DNA of 64,000 nucleotides from contig CALNXK010000132.1 of the NCBI GenBank assembly GCA_942486035.1, positions 1,314,001 through 1,378,000 on the forward strand. Direction: 5' to 3'. This stretch comes from Porites lobata (Eukaryota > Cnidaria > Anthozoa > Scleractinia > Poritidae). Positions 24,315-36,419 of the stretch are shown here, one piece after another. A program made the position numbers and the translations under genes. Positions within the stretch are counted from its first letter, which is position 1; each line of letters opens with the position of its first letter. The notes under the pieces are model-generated. The model was not told the DNA's origin, searched no databases, and saw nothing but the letters and a program-made list of their open reading frames with translations.

Positions 24315-27300
24315 TTAAGAGTGGTTGCCAGAGAAAACCGGGCAAAATGTTAAAAATGTCAACGAAAGGGGGTCAACAGAATAAGTTCCTACTAACATCA
24401 CAGATAGGTCTGGTCGAGTAATGGACAAATATGCCAAACATAGGTTCTTCACTGCTCTTTTATTAGAGATACGAGCATCACTTTATTCGACCCCCTCGGA
24501 CGCCATTTTTATAAGCAAATTTTCACCATTTTCTGAAACTCACAGAACCCTCAAAATTTAACAAACGAAGTTTATTTCTTGTATGCGAAACAAGACATTA
24601 CAGAACTACTTTCTAAAACCATAAGATTTGTTACGTAGCCACGGACAATATTAAAATTTTCTTATTTTATCTGACCTAAACCCAGTGTCTGCAAACGAGC
24701 AAAAACTTTGGGCATAATTGAATTGATCTACAGCGCACAACAAAAACGACAGAACAACTCTCACAGCCAAATTGCAGTCTACTATCATCCATGTAGCCAA
24801 AACACTAATAATCATTTTGGGCCATTGAAACAGGAAGAAATTAGAAAAATCACATTTGTTATAGTTTCCAAGCTTTTTCTTGCAAACAGGCCCATCCCTT
24901 CGTGTTTGTTTTAAGTCCTCTTCGTGAATTTTCTTTCATATTTCGCTGTAAAGTATGTTCAGCAGCTGGAGGACATATCAAAAAGCTCAAAATACTACCT
25001 AGGTTACATTTTGAAATCGCAAAAAGTGCTGAACGATAGGATGAAACTAGAAAATAACAAAGCGACGCCATCTTGAAAATTCAGCACTCAGGAGGGACTG
25101 ACACTAGTAGCTGCCTTGTACACAATTACCAAATAGATAAAAAACAAAAACAAACAAACAGGCTTATCAGCGACCTATTACAGTCCTATTTCTTCTTCAA
25201 TTACTACTTTTAGTTAAATTTAGCTTGTTTTGTGTCGTCGTTTTTTTTTTGTTGGAGGAGTGATGGGGTGTGGTGAACAGGTGACCAATTGGCATTACTT
25301 TATTCAGTCTTCATTTGCTCTTCATTCACTTCATTTTGTTAACCCATATAAGTCTTAAGGATTAACAGACGAAATGGCGTCGGAAATACTGCTCGTGGCA
25401 GATGAATAAATTCCATTTCTGTCATCATTGCCTCCAGTGAATTTAAGGCAAGACCTTGACAATTACTCTTAATGTGAGGACTGTGAACGTGATTCTGCAT
25501 GCTTTAATATGTTAAACACCGTAGTGAGAGTGTTTTTGACAAATCCTGTGACGACTGAGATGTTACAGTAGGAGATGTCAATTATTTCACGGCTACACCA
25601 GTAAAAAAAAAGGAACCCAGTGGCTGTAAACTTCCAGGTGTACGACTTCTACCAATGATCATTATGACGGAAAAGGTACCAACTCGAGTTAACACTATGA
25701 CCCCTTTTACAAATTTTTGAACGACCAAAAACTTGAGGCAGAAAAAAATGAAAAAAAATGGCGGAAGACGCAGAGAGCAATATTGCTATTCGTTTTGTCG
25801 ACGAAAACGACTAAAGAGAGATTTCTGCTAGAACTGTGTCAGCGAAACGGAAATTAAAAAAGAATCGCCCCTCCTCTCTTGTATAGAGCTAAAAGTACAG
25901 CAGGGAAATCCTTAACACAGTGAATATTCTCTCAGGATCATTTATAATTTACAGTTTGAAGAGAGCAATTTCTGGTTTGATATTTGTTCTTTTATTAGTC
26001 TTTTATTATTCAACAAAAATAACAGTTGGTGTCCTATAATAATAATAATAAATATAATTTAATAACTTCTAGAGCGCTATTTACATTCACTGATCAACAG
26101 CGCTTAACAACTTAAAAAAACTACAATAAAATTCAAATTTGTAAAACTAATTACATTTACATGAATATTACTTGCTACTTGCTTTATTGTACAAACGACA
26201 GGTTTCAATAGACCGGCGAAATTTCCCATTTTATTAAAGCACTGAGGTTACGATAACTTCGAGTTAAACTGATTTCACGGGTTGTCAAAGAGTCGAACGA
26301 TTCCCTTTTCCCAGGTGAGCGCCGACTCATTTCGCTTCAATATTCAGAAATGCGCTCGATCTCTTTACGCTTTCATTGCCTTTCGCCCGACATGTTTTGC
26401 ATGGCGTTTAGTCATGCGAAACCTCCACGAAACATCCACGCAGCGCGAGAGGGAACTTTATCCCGATTCTAAAAATAACTCGAGACGAATTACCTATGGA
26501 ATAGGGTGTATATGGGGGATGCCCTCTCTGTCCCCTTTATCCTCTCTTGGGTAAACCCTATGAATGGTTTTTTTTTTTACAGCTCTTGTCAACAGTCTAT
26601 TACCTTATGGAAATGCGAAGTGGCAGCGATGAGATCATCAGTTAGAAGGCTTACTTTCAAAAATTTTTTCGTCCGCTGTCTTGGCCGCTTTGCGGCCTAA
26701 AATGCCCGCTCCACACGCTGATTCAACTGTTTATTTTAATAAACAGTTGTTAATAAAAATTATTGCAAATTTTACAGCAAGCAATATCCACTGCCCGTTG
26801 CTCTGGCCCTCGCGCTTAGAAACTAGCGAGGTTGATATATAGCAAGTCTAGCTAGCTTGCATGAGAGCGAAGTTAAGTGATTCATATAGAGACAAAATAG
26901 ATCTTTAATATTATCTACATTCACCGGACACCTCGAAATGAGGAGGGAATGAAGGAATGCCAGTTAATCACCAATTAACCTGCGATCAGGCGTTCTTCTT
27001 GTTTTTTGCTTTGAAAGAAAAACAAGCTAAATTCAACTAAAAGAAGTAATTGAAGAAGAAATAAGACTGGAGTAGGTCGCTGATAAGCTGGTCTGTTTGT
27101 TTGTTTGTTTGTTTTTTTTTTATCTTATTGGTAATTACAGGAGCCCATAGGCTCCTGGTAAAAGTTCGTAATAGCCAACGTTCGATAAAGAAAAATTCTA
27201 ACATGAATCCGAGGCTTTCTGGTTACATTTCTATATTAGGTTTGGTTTTCTATGTGCTCAAGTCTCTTTTTGTCCGTATGTTAGATATCGAACGCTGCTA

Positions 27301-28092
27301 CTAGTGCCAGTCCCTCCTGAGTGCTGAATTTTCAAGATGGCGTCGCTTTGTTATTTTCTAGTTTCATCCTATCGTTCAGCACTTTTTGCCCTTTCAAAAT
27401 GCAACCTAGGTAGTATTTAGAGCTTTTTGATATGTCCTCCAGCTGCTGAACATACTTTACAGCGAAATATGAAGGAAAATTCACGAAGAGGACTTAAAAC
27501 AAACAAGAAGGGATCGGCCTGTTTGCAAGAAAAAGCTTGGAAACTATAACAAATGTGAGTTTTCTAATTTCTTCCTGTTTCAATGGCCCAAAATGATTAT
27601 TAGTGTTTTGGTTACATGGATGATAGTAGACTGCAATTTGGCTGTGAGAGTGTTTCTGTCGTTTTAGTTGTGCGCTGTACATCAATTCAAAAATGCCCGA
27701 TTTTTTGCTCGTTTGCAGACACTGGGTGTAGGTCAGATAAAATAAGACAATTTTAATCTAGTCCGTGGCTAGTTAACAAATCTTATGGTTTTAGAAAGTA
27801 GTTCTGTGATGTCTTGTATCGCATACGAAAAATAAACTTCGATTGTTGAATTTTGAGGGTTCTGTGAGTTTCAGAAAATGGTGAAAATTTGCTTACAAAA
27901 ATGGCGTCCGAGCGGGTCGAATAAAGTGATGCTCGAACCTCTAATACAAGAGCAGTGAAGAACCTATGTTTGGTATATTTGTCCATTAGTCTACAAGACC
28001 TATCGGTGATGTTAGTATGAACTTATTCTGTTGACCCCCGTCCGTTGACATTTTTAACATTTTGCCCGGTTTTCTCTTACAACCACTCTTAA
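24315..28092. mobile_element. 3.8 kb long-TIR element flanked by TTAA
   Basis: The left end TTAAGAGTGGTTG (24315) is mirrored by CAACCACTCTTAA ending at 28092. The inverted arms are about 930 and 1,080 bases (to about 25240, and from about 27010) with scattered differences. If TTAA is the target duplication, the ends are GAGTGG...CCACTC; TTAA targets are typical of piggyBac and Kolobok/Looper groups. The central 1.75 kb has no transposase-like frame, so the element looks non-autonomous. It contains a short AT-rich repeat at 26030-26110. It splits the LINE into an ORF1 piece and ORF2. Confidence 0.8.
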
Positions 28093-28261
28093 GAATTTTG
28101 TGTTCTGTTTTGGTTCTGTTTTGTTTTACTGTTTTCTCAGTTGGAGGAGAAAATGTCTTTTGAGTCACTCTTTTTGAATTCTTCGGTTAAACATCGGAAA
28201 GTACTAATCCCAAACAATATATACATTTTTATAAAACACAACTTAAATTGCAGATTTATTT

Positions 28262-29243
28262 AAATTAGTTTCTGTAAACGTAAGGGGCATATGCAATTTT
28301 CATAAAAGAAGAACTATGTTCACCTGGTGCTGTAAAAGAAAAGCTGACGTAATATTCCTGCAAGAAACGCATTCAAAAGAGGATTCAGAAAAACAATGGG
28401 CAAATGAATGGGGTGGTAAATCATTTTTCTCACATGGTAGTCCAAATTCATGTGGGGTTGCGATATTGATTAGGAATAATTTTAATTGTGTTATCCAAAA
28501 ATCCATTGTTGATCCCCAGGGAAGATTTATCATTTTGAAGGCAGGCATTCAGGATAGAGTGTACATTTTAGTTAATATTTTACCGCCAAACAAAGACAAG
28601 GTCAGCGGCAAATTTTATAAAAACCTACATACAGTGTTACAGCAGAAGACTTAGATTGTAAAGAAAATATAATCATTGGAGGGGATTTTAAGTGTCCTCT
28701 TGACCCTAAGCTGGATAAGAAAGGTGGCGTTATGGTTCCTAGGAAAATGGTTATAGATAATATTGAATGTTTACAAAATGAATTGGACCTTGTCGTCGTC
28801 TGGGGAATTAAAAATCCACAAGCTAGAAGTTACACTTGGAGCCAAAAATCTACATCAATTTTCTGTCGTTTAGATTACCGGCTGATATCAAACAACTTGC
28901 AGGATTTTGTAAATACAACCGATGTCATTCCAGCTATAAAAACTGATCTTGCAGTAATTGAGTTGAATCTAACCGACTCCGATCAAAACTCAAAGGGGCC
29001 CGGTTTCTGGAAAATGAACGTCTCTCTTCTCGAAGATCCGAATTATCTGGAAGTATTAAAACAAAATATTCCACTTTGGAAAACAACAGGAAGTGATAAT
29101 GTATCAGACAAAAGGTGCATCTGGGATTGGCTTAAGTATAATATTCGGAACCATTATTTTGTTCTCGAAAAAGAAAGCGAAAGAACGATCTGCTATGGAA
29201 AAAAACTTATAACAAGTTTACGAGGAAGCAACCAAAAAATTTG
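28262..29243 (+). pseudogene. L1/Tx1-like LINE ORF2, endonuclease domain
   Basis: The frame starts near LVSVNVRGICN and gives ADVIFLQETHS (catalytic glutamate), then NSCGVAILI, IIGGDFKCPLD (metal site, with C in place of the usual N), and later YTWSQKS..CRLDYRLIS, which is the RLDYxLIS motif of the L1-type endonuclease. The order and spacing fit the APE-like endonuclease of L1/Tx1 elements. A stop and frameshift lie near 28650-28730 between the first and second halves. The next exon-like piece (29250-29550) is in other frames and carries AGARWHEHGERSTKYFLNLE, the linker to RT. Confidence 0.9.
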
Positions 29244-29249
29244 AACAGG

Positions 29250-31095
29250 ACCCTTCCGACTCTAACCTAAATGCTCTAAATGAAGCAAAAGAGATTCTAG
29301 AAAGTTACTATGAGGAAAAAACAAGGGGTGTAATTACTCGCGCAGGGGCACGATGGCACGAGCATGGCGAGAGAAGTACAAAATATTTTCTAAATTTAGA
29401 AAAGCGAAATCACGTTAAAAAACATATAAGAAAACTGCTAATAAGTGGTTCCATTACATCTGAACCTTTTGGGATACTGAGCTAACAAAAACGCTTTTAC
29501 CATAGCCTGTACAAATCAAACGTAACAGATGAGGATAGGGAAAATGGAAACGAAATTTTAAATAATTTGAATATACCAAGATTACCAGAAGAACAAAAAC
29601 AATCTTGTCAGGGAGAAATATTTGTTGAAGAAATTACCTCCATCCTTAACAGTTTTGAGAGTAACAAATCTCCTGGTAATGATGGAATACCAGTAGAATT
29701 TTACAAAAGTTGCTTGAAATTAATTAGTTATCCATTTATGGAGTGTGTGAGAGAGTGTTTCAACCACGGTGAAATGTCTAGTTCTCAAAGAAAAGCAATC
29801 ATAACTCTTATAGAAAAGCAACATAAAGATCGAACTCTCATTGAAAATTGGAGGCCAATCTCTCTTATTAACGTGGATGCAAAAATCATCTCAAAAGTGA
29901 TTGCTTTAAGATTAAAGAAAGCTTTACCGAATATCATACATCATAATCAAACAGGTTATGTTGAAGGTCGCTATATTGGTGAGACTATCCGATCAATTTT
30001 CGATATAATTGATTTACAGGCAGTAAGAATATTCCAGGTGTCTTGATTTTCATTGACTTTAAGAAGGCTTTCGACTCTTTAGAATGGCATTGTCTTTTCA
30101 GTTGCCTCGAGGCTTTTAATTTTGGCTCCAAGTTTATAAATTGGGTCAAAATGTTTTATACAAATATTCAAAGCTATGTCATAAAACATGGAATGGCATC
30201 AGACTATTTTACTTTAGAACGTGGTGTGAGGCAGAGTGATCCCTTGTCCCCTTACCTCTTTATCTTAGCTGATGAAAGCTTGGCAATCTCCATTCGTCAA
30301 AATGTTGATATCACAGGAATTAAAATAAGAAATCACGAAGCCAAGCTATTGGAATACGCAGACGATACCAAGGCAATCCTGTCTGATGAAAATTCGGCAA
30401 AAACGTTATTTCAAGAACTAGAAGTATTTAAGAACTTCAGTGGGCTGGAGATATATAGCTCTAAAACAGGAGGAATGTGGATTGGTTCGCTTAAAAGAAA
30501 AGATGAAAAACCGTTTGGTATTAAATGGCCCAGTGAACCCATAAAAGCTTTAGGAACCAATCATTACTTTACGAAAAAGACTTTCAAGAGAAGGTTGACA
30601 GCATAAAGAAGCTGACAAATATATGGTCATCTAGAGGACTGTCCATTTATGGTAAAGTAACTATAATCAAATCATTACTTATTCCAAAACTAGTTTTTAT
30701 ATCTTCGGTTCTTTCACCTCCAAGTAAAATTATCAAACAAGTGAATAGTATGATTTTCTCCTTTTTATGGAATGGAAAGGATAAAGTAACGAGGCTCTCT
30801 TCAAAAAACAGTTATGAAGACAGTGGCATAAAAATGACAGATATTGATAGCTTGCTCAAAGCTGTACGACTAGCTTGGCTAAAACGTATTTTCAACGATA
30901 ACGAAAGTACGTGGAAATGCTACTTGTTACATCTCCTACGTAATGTTGGTGGTCTTTTACTTTTTAAAAGCAATTATGTAATGAACGATCTCTCAATTAA
31001 CTCGGTTTTCTACAGAGAATTCTTAGAATGTTGGTTACAATTTCGAAATCTGGAATAACAAAGATGTAAGAATAGATGGAAAACTAGTCTCTTAT
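29250..31095 (+). pseudogene. L1/Tx1-like LINE ORF2, reverse transcriptase and connection
   Basis: The linker at 29340-29400 is followed by SNKSPGNDGIPVEFYK, ENWRPISLINVDAKIISK, NQTGYVEGR, then after a break FIDFKKAFDSLEW, ERGVRQSDPLSPYLF (usually RQGDPLSP) and LEYADDT at about 30351-30368. These are RT blocks 0-5 of the L1/Tx1 clade in order, with the catalytic DD intact. After 30606 the thumb/connection continues in other frames to YNFEIWNNKDVRIDGK at about 31035-31085. Frameshifts near 30030, 30570 and 31050 inactivate the gene. It is interrupted at 31096 by an insertion. Confidence 0.92.
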
Positions 31096-31874
31096 AGCGG
31101 AGCTCCACCCGCGAAGGAAGCGCGCGCGTGGGCGGAGTCCCATAGCTAAGGAAATGTGGTAATCTACCCATCCCAGAAAATTTGGCAATCACGTGACCGT
31201 ACACCGAGCGACCGTCCGTCCGCACAAAAGGCATACCAATGTAAAATAACTCAATCAACAGGTATGGGAACCCAAATGCAACTCAAGGTTTTATTTTGAG
31301 GGAAATCACATGGCCGCCCGGACTTTTAGAAAGAAAAAAGTCGTGTCTTTTTCGGCGTTATTTTTTATGTGTACACTAACGTGGATAACAGAGAAAGAGC
31401 TAGAGCGAGTTATTGAAAATTCGTTGGAAGAAAAACATGGAAATTCAAAGCGGCGGTGAGAAAATGAGAAATGCTAGCGGCCAGCAAGGTGAAAATGAGC
31501 GGCAGTGAAAAATAAAAGCGAACATGAACACTGGAAACAAAATATTGGGTAAGCACACACGACAATTTCTCCATAAAAATAGTGTGTAACTAGGAAGTTT
31601 GACGTTTTAGTCGTACAAAACAGTGTTGTAGTCGTGCAAAACAACGGCAAGGGAAAGACAAAAAAGCGTGCTGCACGTGCAAATTTGCTTTTTGCTAATT
31701 AGAAGAAAAAGTGTACTGCACGTACAATTTGTTTTTTTGCTAATTAGATCTATTAGTCTTGAAGCCATTTTCATTGTCGTCCCCCGTTTAGCGTTACACG
31801 ATTTAATTTTTTTTCTTTACACGTATTATTAACCAGAGCTTCGCTTTTAGCCCTGGCTAAATCTATATATTAAA
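31096..31874. mobile_element. 779 bp insertion in LINE with TCTTAT target duplication
   Basis: The LINE coding sequence stops at TCTTAT (31090-31095) and resumes after another TCTTAT (31875-31880), so the insert is bounded by a 6-base direct repeat. The left end begins AGCGGAGCTCCACCCGCG. Near the right end, the reverse complement carries AGCGAAGCTC, a weak inverted match that does not reach the terminus. The insert has no coding frame of note. The family is not identified. Confidence 0.75.
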
Positions 31875-31880
31875 TCTTAT

Positions 31881-32365
31881 TATGACTCGGGGATATGTAT
31901 TATTAAAGATCTCTTGTTCAATCTCGACAATATAGAATCCTTTAATGCAATTAATAACATAGTTGAGAAAGCTAATTTTCTTACATGGACAGGTCTCAGC
32001 ACGCAATTCCTTCTATTCTAAAAACAATAGAGTACACTACCTTTACAGAAAATAATTATTTTACAAAGGGGAATGAGATTTTTGACATAGCGGAAAAGAA
32101 AACGAAAGACTACCGCTCTTTAATAATATCAAATAAAGTACAATTACCTCGTAATGCAAAGAATTTAGAACATGATTTTGGCTTATCTGACGAAGACTTA
32201 AAAATTGCTTACAACCTTCCCCACCCGACAGCACAGGAGCCTTACGTCAAATCCGCTCAATATAAAGTTTTAAATTCAATACGTTACACTAATACAAAAC
32301 TTTTTAAAATTGGATATCTCCAGGATGACAAATGTACTTTTGGCAAGACTGAACAGGAAACATTA
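31881..32365 (+). pseudogene. L1/Tx1-like LINE ORF2, C-terminal part 1
   Basis: The sequence resumes after the insertion with YYDSGICIIKDLLFN, then FNAINNIVEKANFLTW and a long open stretch to 32365, including LKIAYNLPHPTAQEPYV. It ends in CTFGKTEQETL, the start of the C-terminal cysteine motif (CTFCxxxxET) of L1-like ORF2, here with the second Cys changed to Gly. The MITE at 32366 cuts the motif. Confidence 0.85.
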
Positions 32366-32589
32366 GGGCCATTTATACTAGGAAAAATAAGACGCGTCTT
32401 ACATAAGACGCGTTATAAATAAGACGCCAACTGTACCATTTATACGAGCATGTCTTATCTAATAAGACGCGTCTTAGCTAAGCCGCGTCTTATTTTAGAC
32501 GAAATGTGCCGTTTATACGGAAAGTTCGTGTCTTATTTAAGACGCGTCTTATGTAAGACGCGTCTTATTTTTCCTCGTATAAATGGCCC
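32366..32589. mobile_element. 224 bp MITE with TA target duplication
   Basis: The ends are GGGCCATTTATAC and its reverse complement, and the inverted match extends about 60 bases with few mismatches, including repeats of AAGACGCGTCTTA. TA is present on both sides (32364-32365 and 32590-32591), as for Tc1/mariner-type insertion. The interior is a series of GACGCGTC palindromes, so the whole element can fold on itself. It sits inside the cysteine motif of the LINE. Confidence 0.9.
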
Positions 32590-32940
32590 TATTATTTCAC
32601 TTTCTCTTTTACTGTCGGCACTCAAATATGTTGTGGGAAAATGTTCAACAGTATTATTTAACAATAACAAAGGAATTTCACGGGTTGTGTTTACGAGAGG
32701 TTATAATTGGAATAACGATGGCAAAATGCACCTTGTTAAATTATCTGATATTAATTGGTAAATTGTATTTATGGGATTGCAGAAAGAAACAGGTACTTCC
32801 AAACATCGAAGGTTTCAAATTTAAAGTAAGAATTAAATACGAAGTTGAAAAATATATTTCCACTAAAAATAATAAATTAGAAACCTTTTATGAAAAATGG
32901 CCAAAAGACATTTTCCCCCTTTAATTAAGTTCGTGTGTAT
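32590..32940 (+). pseudogene. L1/Tx1-like LINE ORF2, C-terminal part 2 and 3' end
   Basis: Continues the interrupted motif with LFHFLFYCRHSNMLWENVQQYY (read as the H and C of the CCHC motif), then LYLWDCRKKQVLPN and IKYEVEKYISTKNNKLETFYEKW to a stop at 32922-32924. The remaining bases to about 33010 are AT-rich and include AATAAA near 33000, probably the LINE 3' untranslated end. Confidence 0.85.
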
Positions 32941-33040
32941 GTAATTAAAATCGTAATCTTTGTAATTGTAATTTCTCTTTTATCTACATAGTTAAGTTTT
33001 AATAAATTCTTTGTCAAGTGAGCCTCATTCAGCGATAGTC

Positions 33041-35550
33041 CAGTAAAATTGTGGTCTAGCATCAAACTAATTGCAACAGAACTTTTTTTTTCTATTTAAC
33101 AGCATACCAAAAATCCACCAAAATCGGTTCGGTGAAAGATAAGGAAAATTGGAAATAAAGATTTTCAACTTTCACCACAGGAGACCCAATTTCAGGAAGA
33201 TCACGAATTCAGACAAAACATCTAATAATTGTGTTTTTTTTTCCTCAGGAATTTTCGATACAACATCGCTAATGTATTTTGGGTAGTTTTGTAGTAAAAG
33301 AACGCCGACTAAATGTGTGAGGAACACCTGGGTCAGTGTTTCGTCTTGAGGGCTTTGCACAGGTTACCCAGCCACTCGTCTGTCTTCACATTCTGTTTTC
33401 CAAGCTTTAATTTTTTTTTCCATGACGGTATTTAAAAGGGAAATTATTAGTCAGTCTGTTAACACGGTTAAAAATATTAGTAATTGTTTTTTTTTTTGCC
33501 CAATATCAGAAATGCAGTACGTATTTTGGCAGTATCACAGGCTGGTAATATTATATATATCTGCAGAACGGATGCAAATTTAGTAGCTGACTGATGGCCA
33601 ACAGTCATTTTGATCACCTTCGGTTAGCTAAATTTGCATCCATGCTGCAAGATACGTGCGACTAAATGTGTGCAACGGACGATAGCTTTGTATCAGTACA
33701 AACTGTTTAACTTATTCCCATTTTCTGTAATCGAGTTTTGTGAGGTAGTTATATTCTAACCTTGGACACAAAAGGGACTCTTTTTTTTTTCTCGCGACAT
33801 GCGCAACCTCCTTTAGGATCCGTCGATTTGGTTTATGCTAGATCGTAACGCTCTTCGCTTTTCATTCTGTTGTAAGGGAAATCCAGAAAACCAAGCGCAG
33901 TGTGATTGTTCTTTTTTCAGCTTCTTTTTTTAGCAAGTCTCAGATTTAGTTTAGTGCATCTGTGTATTCAGTTTGTATACACTGCGACAGCCCTTCATTT
34001 CTTGGTAAGATGAATAAGTATATTAATCGCTCTGTGGTCTAAAGGCGTTTATATTTCCTCCTTGTACTTCTTTGTGAGAAAAACCCTGAACCTTGACCAG
34101 TTTGTTCTCGTCAACTGGCAAATGAAGACCTCTTTTTCGATAACGATCATGGGATCCTAGACGTCTGAAAATAATTGCAGCCGTCAATGAAGGCACGAAA
34201 GTAGTGGACATATGTACCGCTTTAACGGGCTTGCCTGACTTAGCTTCTGATGGCTCACCTCTTTTTGCGGAACCAATGTTTCTCTTCGGATGAGCGTTGT
34301 GTAACACTTCAACTTAGTCCATGTTAACCTTCTGACTGAGTTCCGTGAATTATGCTCTGGGTGGGTAGTTTCCATTACTCCATAGGCTACCCAGAGTTAA
34401 TCTTTCCCTTAAAAACAAGCTTCCCTATTATACTATTTTGTTTTCTTGAAATAAACGTTTGGCGGAACCAAAGTTATTATGCGATGAATGTTCCGTTAAC
34501 CCTTATAATTTTTTTTTGCGAAGGCAACTACACTTTTCCTAAAGGCATTTCCCTCTTATCAAACTCATCGGCATTGGAGCTTAACCTGTTCAAAAACTTT
34601 GCATTGTTGTGCGTCGTAAAGAATTAGTGAAACGATCCTCCCCTCTTCTCCAATTCACTTTTAACAAGAAAAAAACAAAAAGCTACAAAAAAGTGAAATT
34701 TGTTTATTTGAGGATGTCGATACGTTAACGAAAATTAATGTAGAGGCAACCGTAAGAGCCAAAGCATTATCTTGCTGGATATTTGAAAAAGTACCGAACG
34801 AAAATTGCACTCCTTTGACTGAGAAAAAGACCAAAAGCCGAAGGCAAAACAAGCTCGAAAATCCTGCTAGAAAAGAACGAGGAAAGGGAAAAAAAAAAGA
34901 GCGAGGAGAAAGAAAGGAGGAGAAGAACAAAAAGCAGTGGCTGCACTCCTAGTTTTTATGTTGACTTCTTTGGAGATTGAGGAGAGAGGTCTATTTTGGC
35001 TGTAAGGTTATTAAAAAATCCAGCTCTAATATATATAAATTTTTCTTACCCTTGCGGCTAATAGAAATCTGATAAAAAAAGAATATGTTTTAAAAGCTAA
35101 TAATTAAGGTTTAAGGCCTTAGGACTAAAATTGTTGTAGTCTTACAGCCAACAGTTCACTCTATTACCCTATAAGCCTCCTGTTATGTGCAAAAGCCAAC
35201 CGTGTTTAATATTTTATTTTGTTTGAAAAAAAGAAACTCTTCGTTTTTAATTTTTTATCACCGAAAACTAGGGAGCAGTTTTCTTTCTTCTTTCACTTTT
35301 CCATAAAAGTAACAGACACATTTTGTGCATTTTTTGTTGGAACATGTAATTTCACCAACGTGGGATCCCTGTATTAAAAGCTCAAAATTTTTAACGCTTA
35401 ATTTTGACATGTTGCACCGGACGGATTTTGGCGGATTTTTAGTATGTTACTAGATAGTTCATCCTTCCTTAAATGGCGTAGAAAACAATTCTGTTGCAAT
35501 TAGTTTGATGATGAGCCTCAAAAATGCCTAGATTGACTGGACTACAATTG
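33041..35550. mobile_element. Probable element with diverged inverted ends
   Basis: CATCAAACTAATTGCAACAGAA at 33061-33082 is exactly inverted at about 35486-35507. A second inverted match links the phrase AAAAATCCACCAAAATC (33108) with 35410-35450. The arms total roughly 160 bases and are clearly diverged. No transposase frame is visible inside. Two minus-strand frames within it are discussed separately. Confidence 0.5.
33178..33330 (-). CDS. Possible exon of unknown gene (minus strand)
   Basis: A minus-strand frame reads VFLTHLVGVLLLQNY, then PKYISDVVSKIPEEKK and TQLLDVLSEF. The alternation of hydrophobic and charged residues is that of helical-repeat proteins, and no low-complexity bias is present. 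A CAG/GT boundary lies at its start (33330) and GAATTC/GTGATC at its end could be a donor. A second frame further up the same strand (34307-34023) has unremarkable but non-repetitive composition. I cannot name a family. It may be a host-gene remnant caught in the repeat, or chance. Confidence 0.25.
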
Positions 35551-35702
35551 CGCGGCTGTTTTTGGGCTGTAATGTATATAATCGTGAAATGTAGATAATT
35601 GTAAGTATGTCTGTTATTGCGGTTGTTTAGAATATTGTAATCAGTTTCGTTTTAGTTAGTTCTTTGTAATTAATGTAATAAATGTCTTGAATAATAAAAA
35701 AA

Positions 35703-36411
35703 ACTCGAGTGAGCGAGTGAGACAAAACTCAGCGACAATTATTGACAACATCTTCGCAAACTATCCTGAACTAGTTTTTGTAAGCGGTAACATAGTTTCT
35801 TATATTAGCGATCATTTTTTGCATTTTTCACGTGACTCGTTTGTCAATAACCTTGCGCTAGTGAATTGGAAAGATATATAGTTCTAAGGGGCGACCTATA
35901 TAAAATACAAACATTATTGAAATATGTTATGTAAACTAACACGCTTAAGCAAGAAAGAATATTAATCTAATTATTTTAAAGAAAATTTTACTAACGTAAG
36001 AAAAACTTGGGAGGGTATTAATAGCCTACTGAATCGCAAAAAGAATAAAAACAAGACCATAAATACTCTAAAAAACCTTGGCAGTAACACAAAAACCAAC
36101 AATAAATCAATAATTTCTATTGTTCTTAATAAACATTTTACAAGTATTGGAACAAAATTAGCTGCAAAGCTCCCAAACTCAGAAAAGCACTTTACTCAAT
36201 TACTCTGTGAAAACAAATCTCCTTCTTCGTCCTTTCTATTTCAATCAATAACTCCCGATGAAGTCAAACTTGAAATAATGCCAATGCCAGTTAACAAGTC
36301 TCATGGATTCCATTCTTTTCCGACTTTCATTTTAAAGTATGCGTGTGATAACACAGCCCAAGCTCGAAATATGAGCATTGGCGATTGCGCATTGCGTGTG
36401 AGCATTACGTG
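35703..36411 (+). pseudogene. CR1/L2-like LINE, endonuclease end and linker
   Basis: Frames give SATIIDNIFANYPEL, then SGNIVSYISDHFLHF, the end of the CR1/L2-type endonuclease (SDHxxxF motif). The linker follows: ENFTNVRKTWEGINSLLNRK, NNKSIISIVLNKHFTSIGTKL, and NKSHGFHSFPTFILKYACDN. Several frame changes occur (near 35880-35980). Coding resumes after the insertion at 36420-37044. Directly before it, 35670-35700 has AATAAA and an A-rich run, probably the tail of another retroelement. Confidence 0.85.
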
Positions 36412-36419
36412 TGATAACA

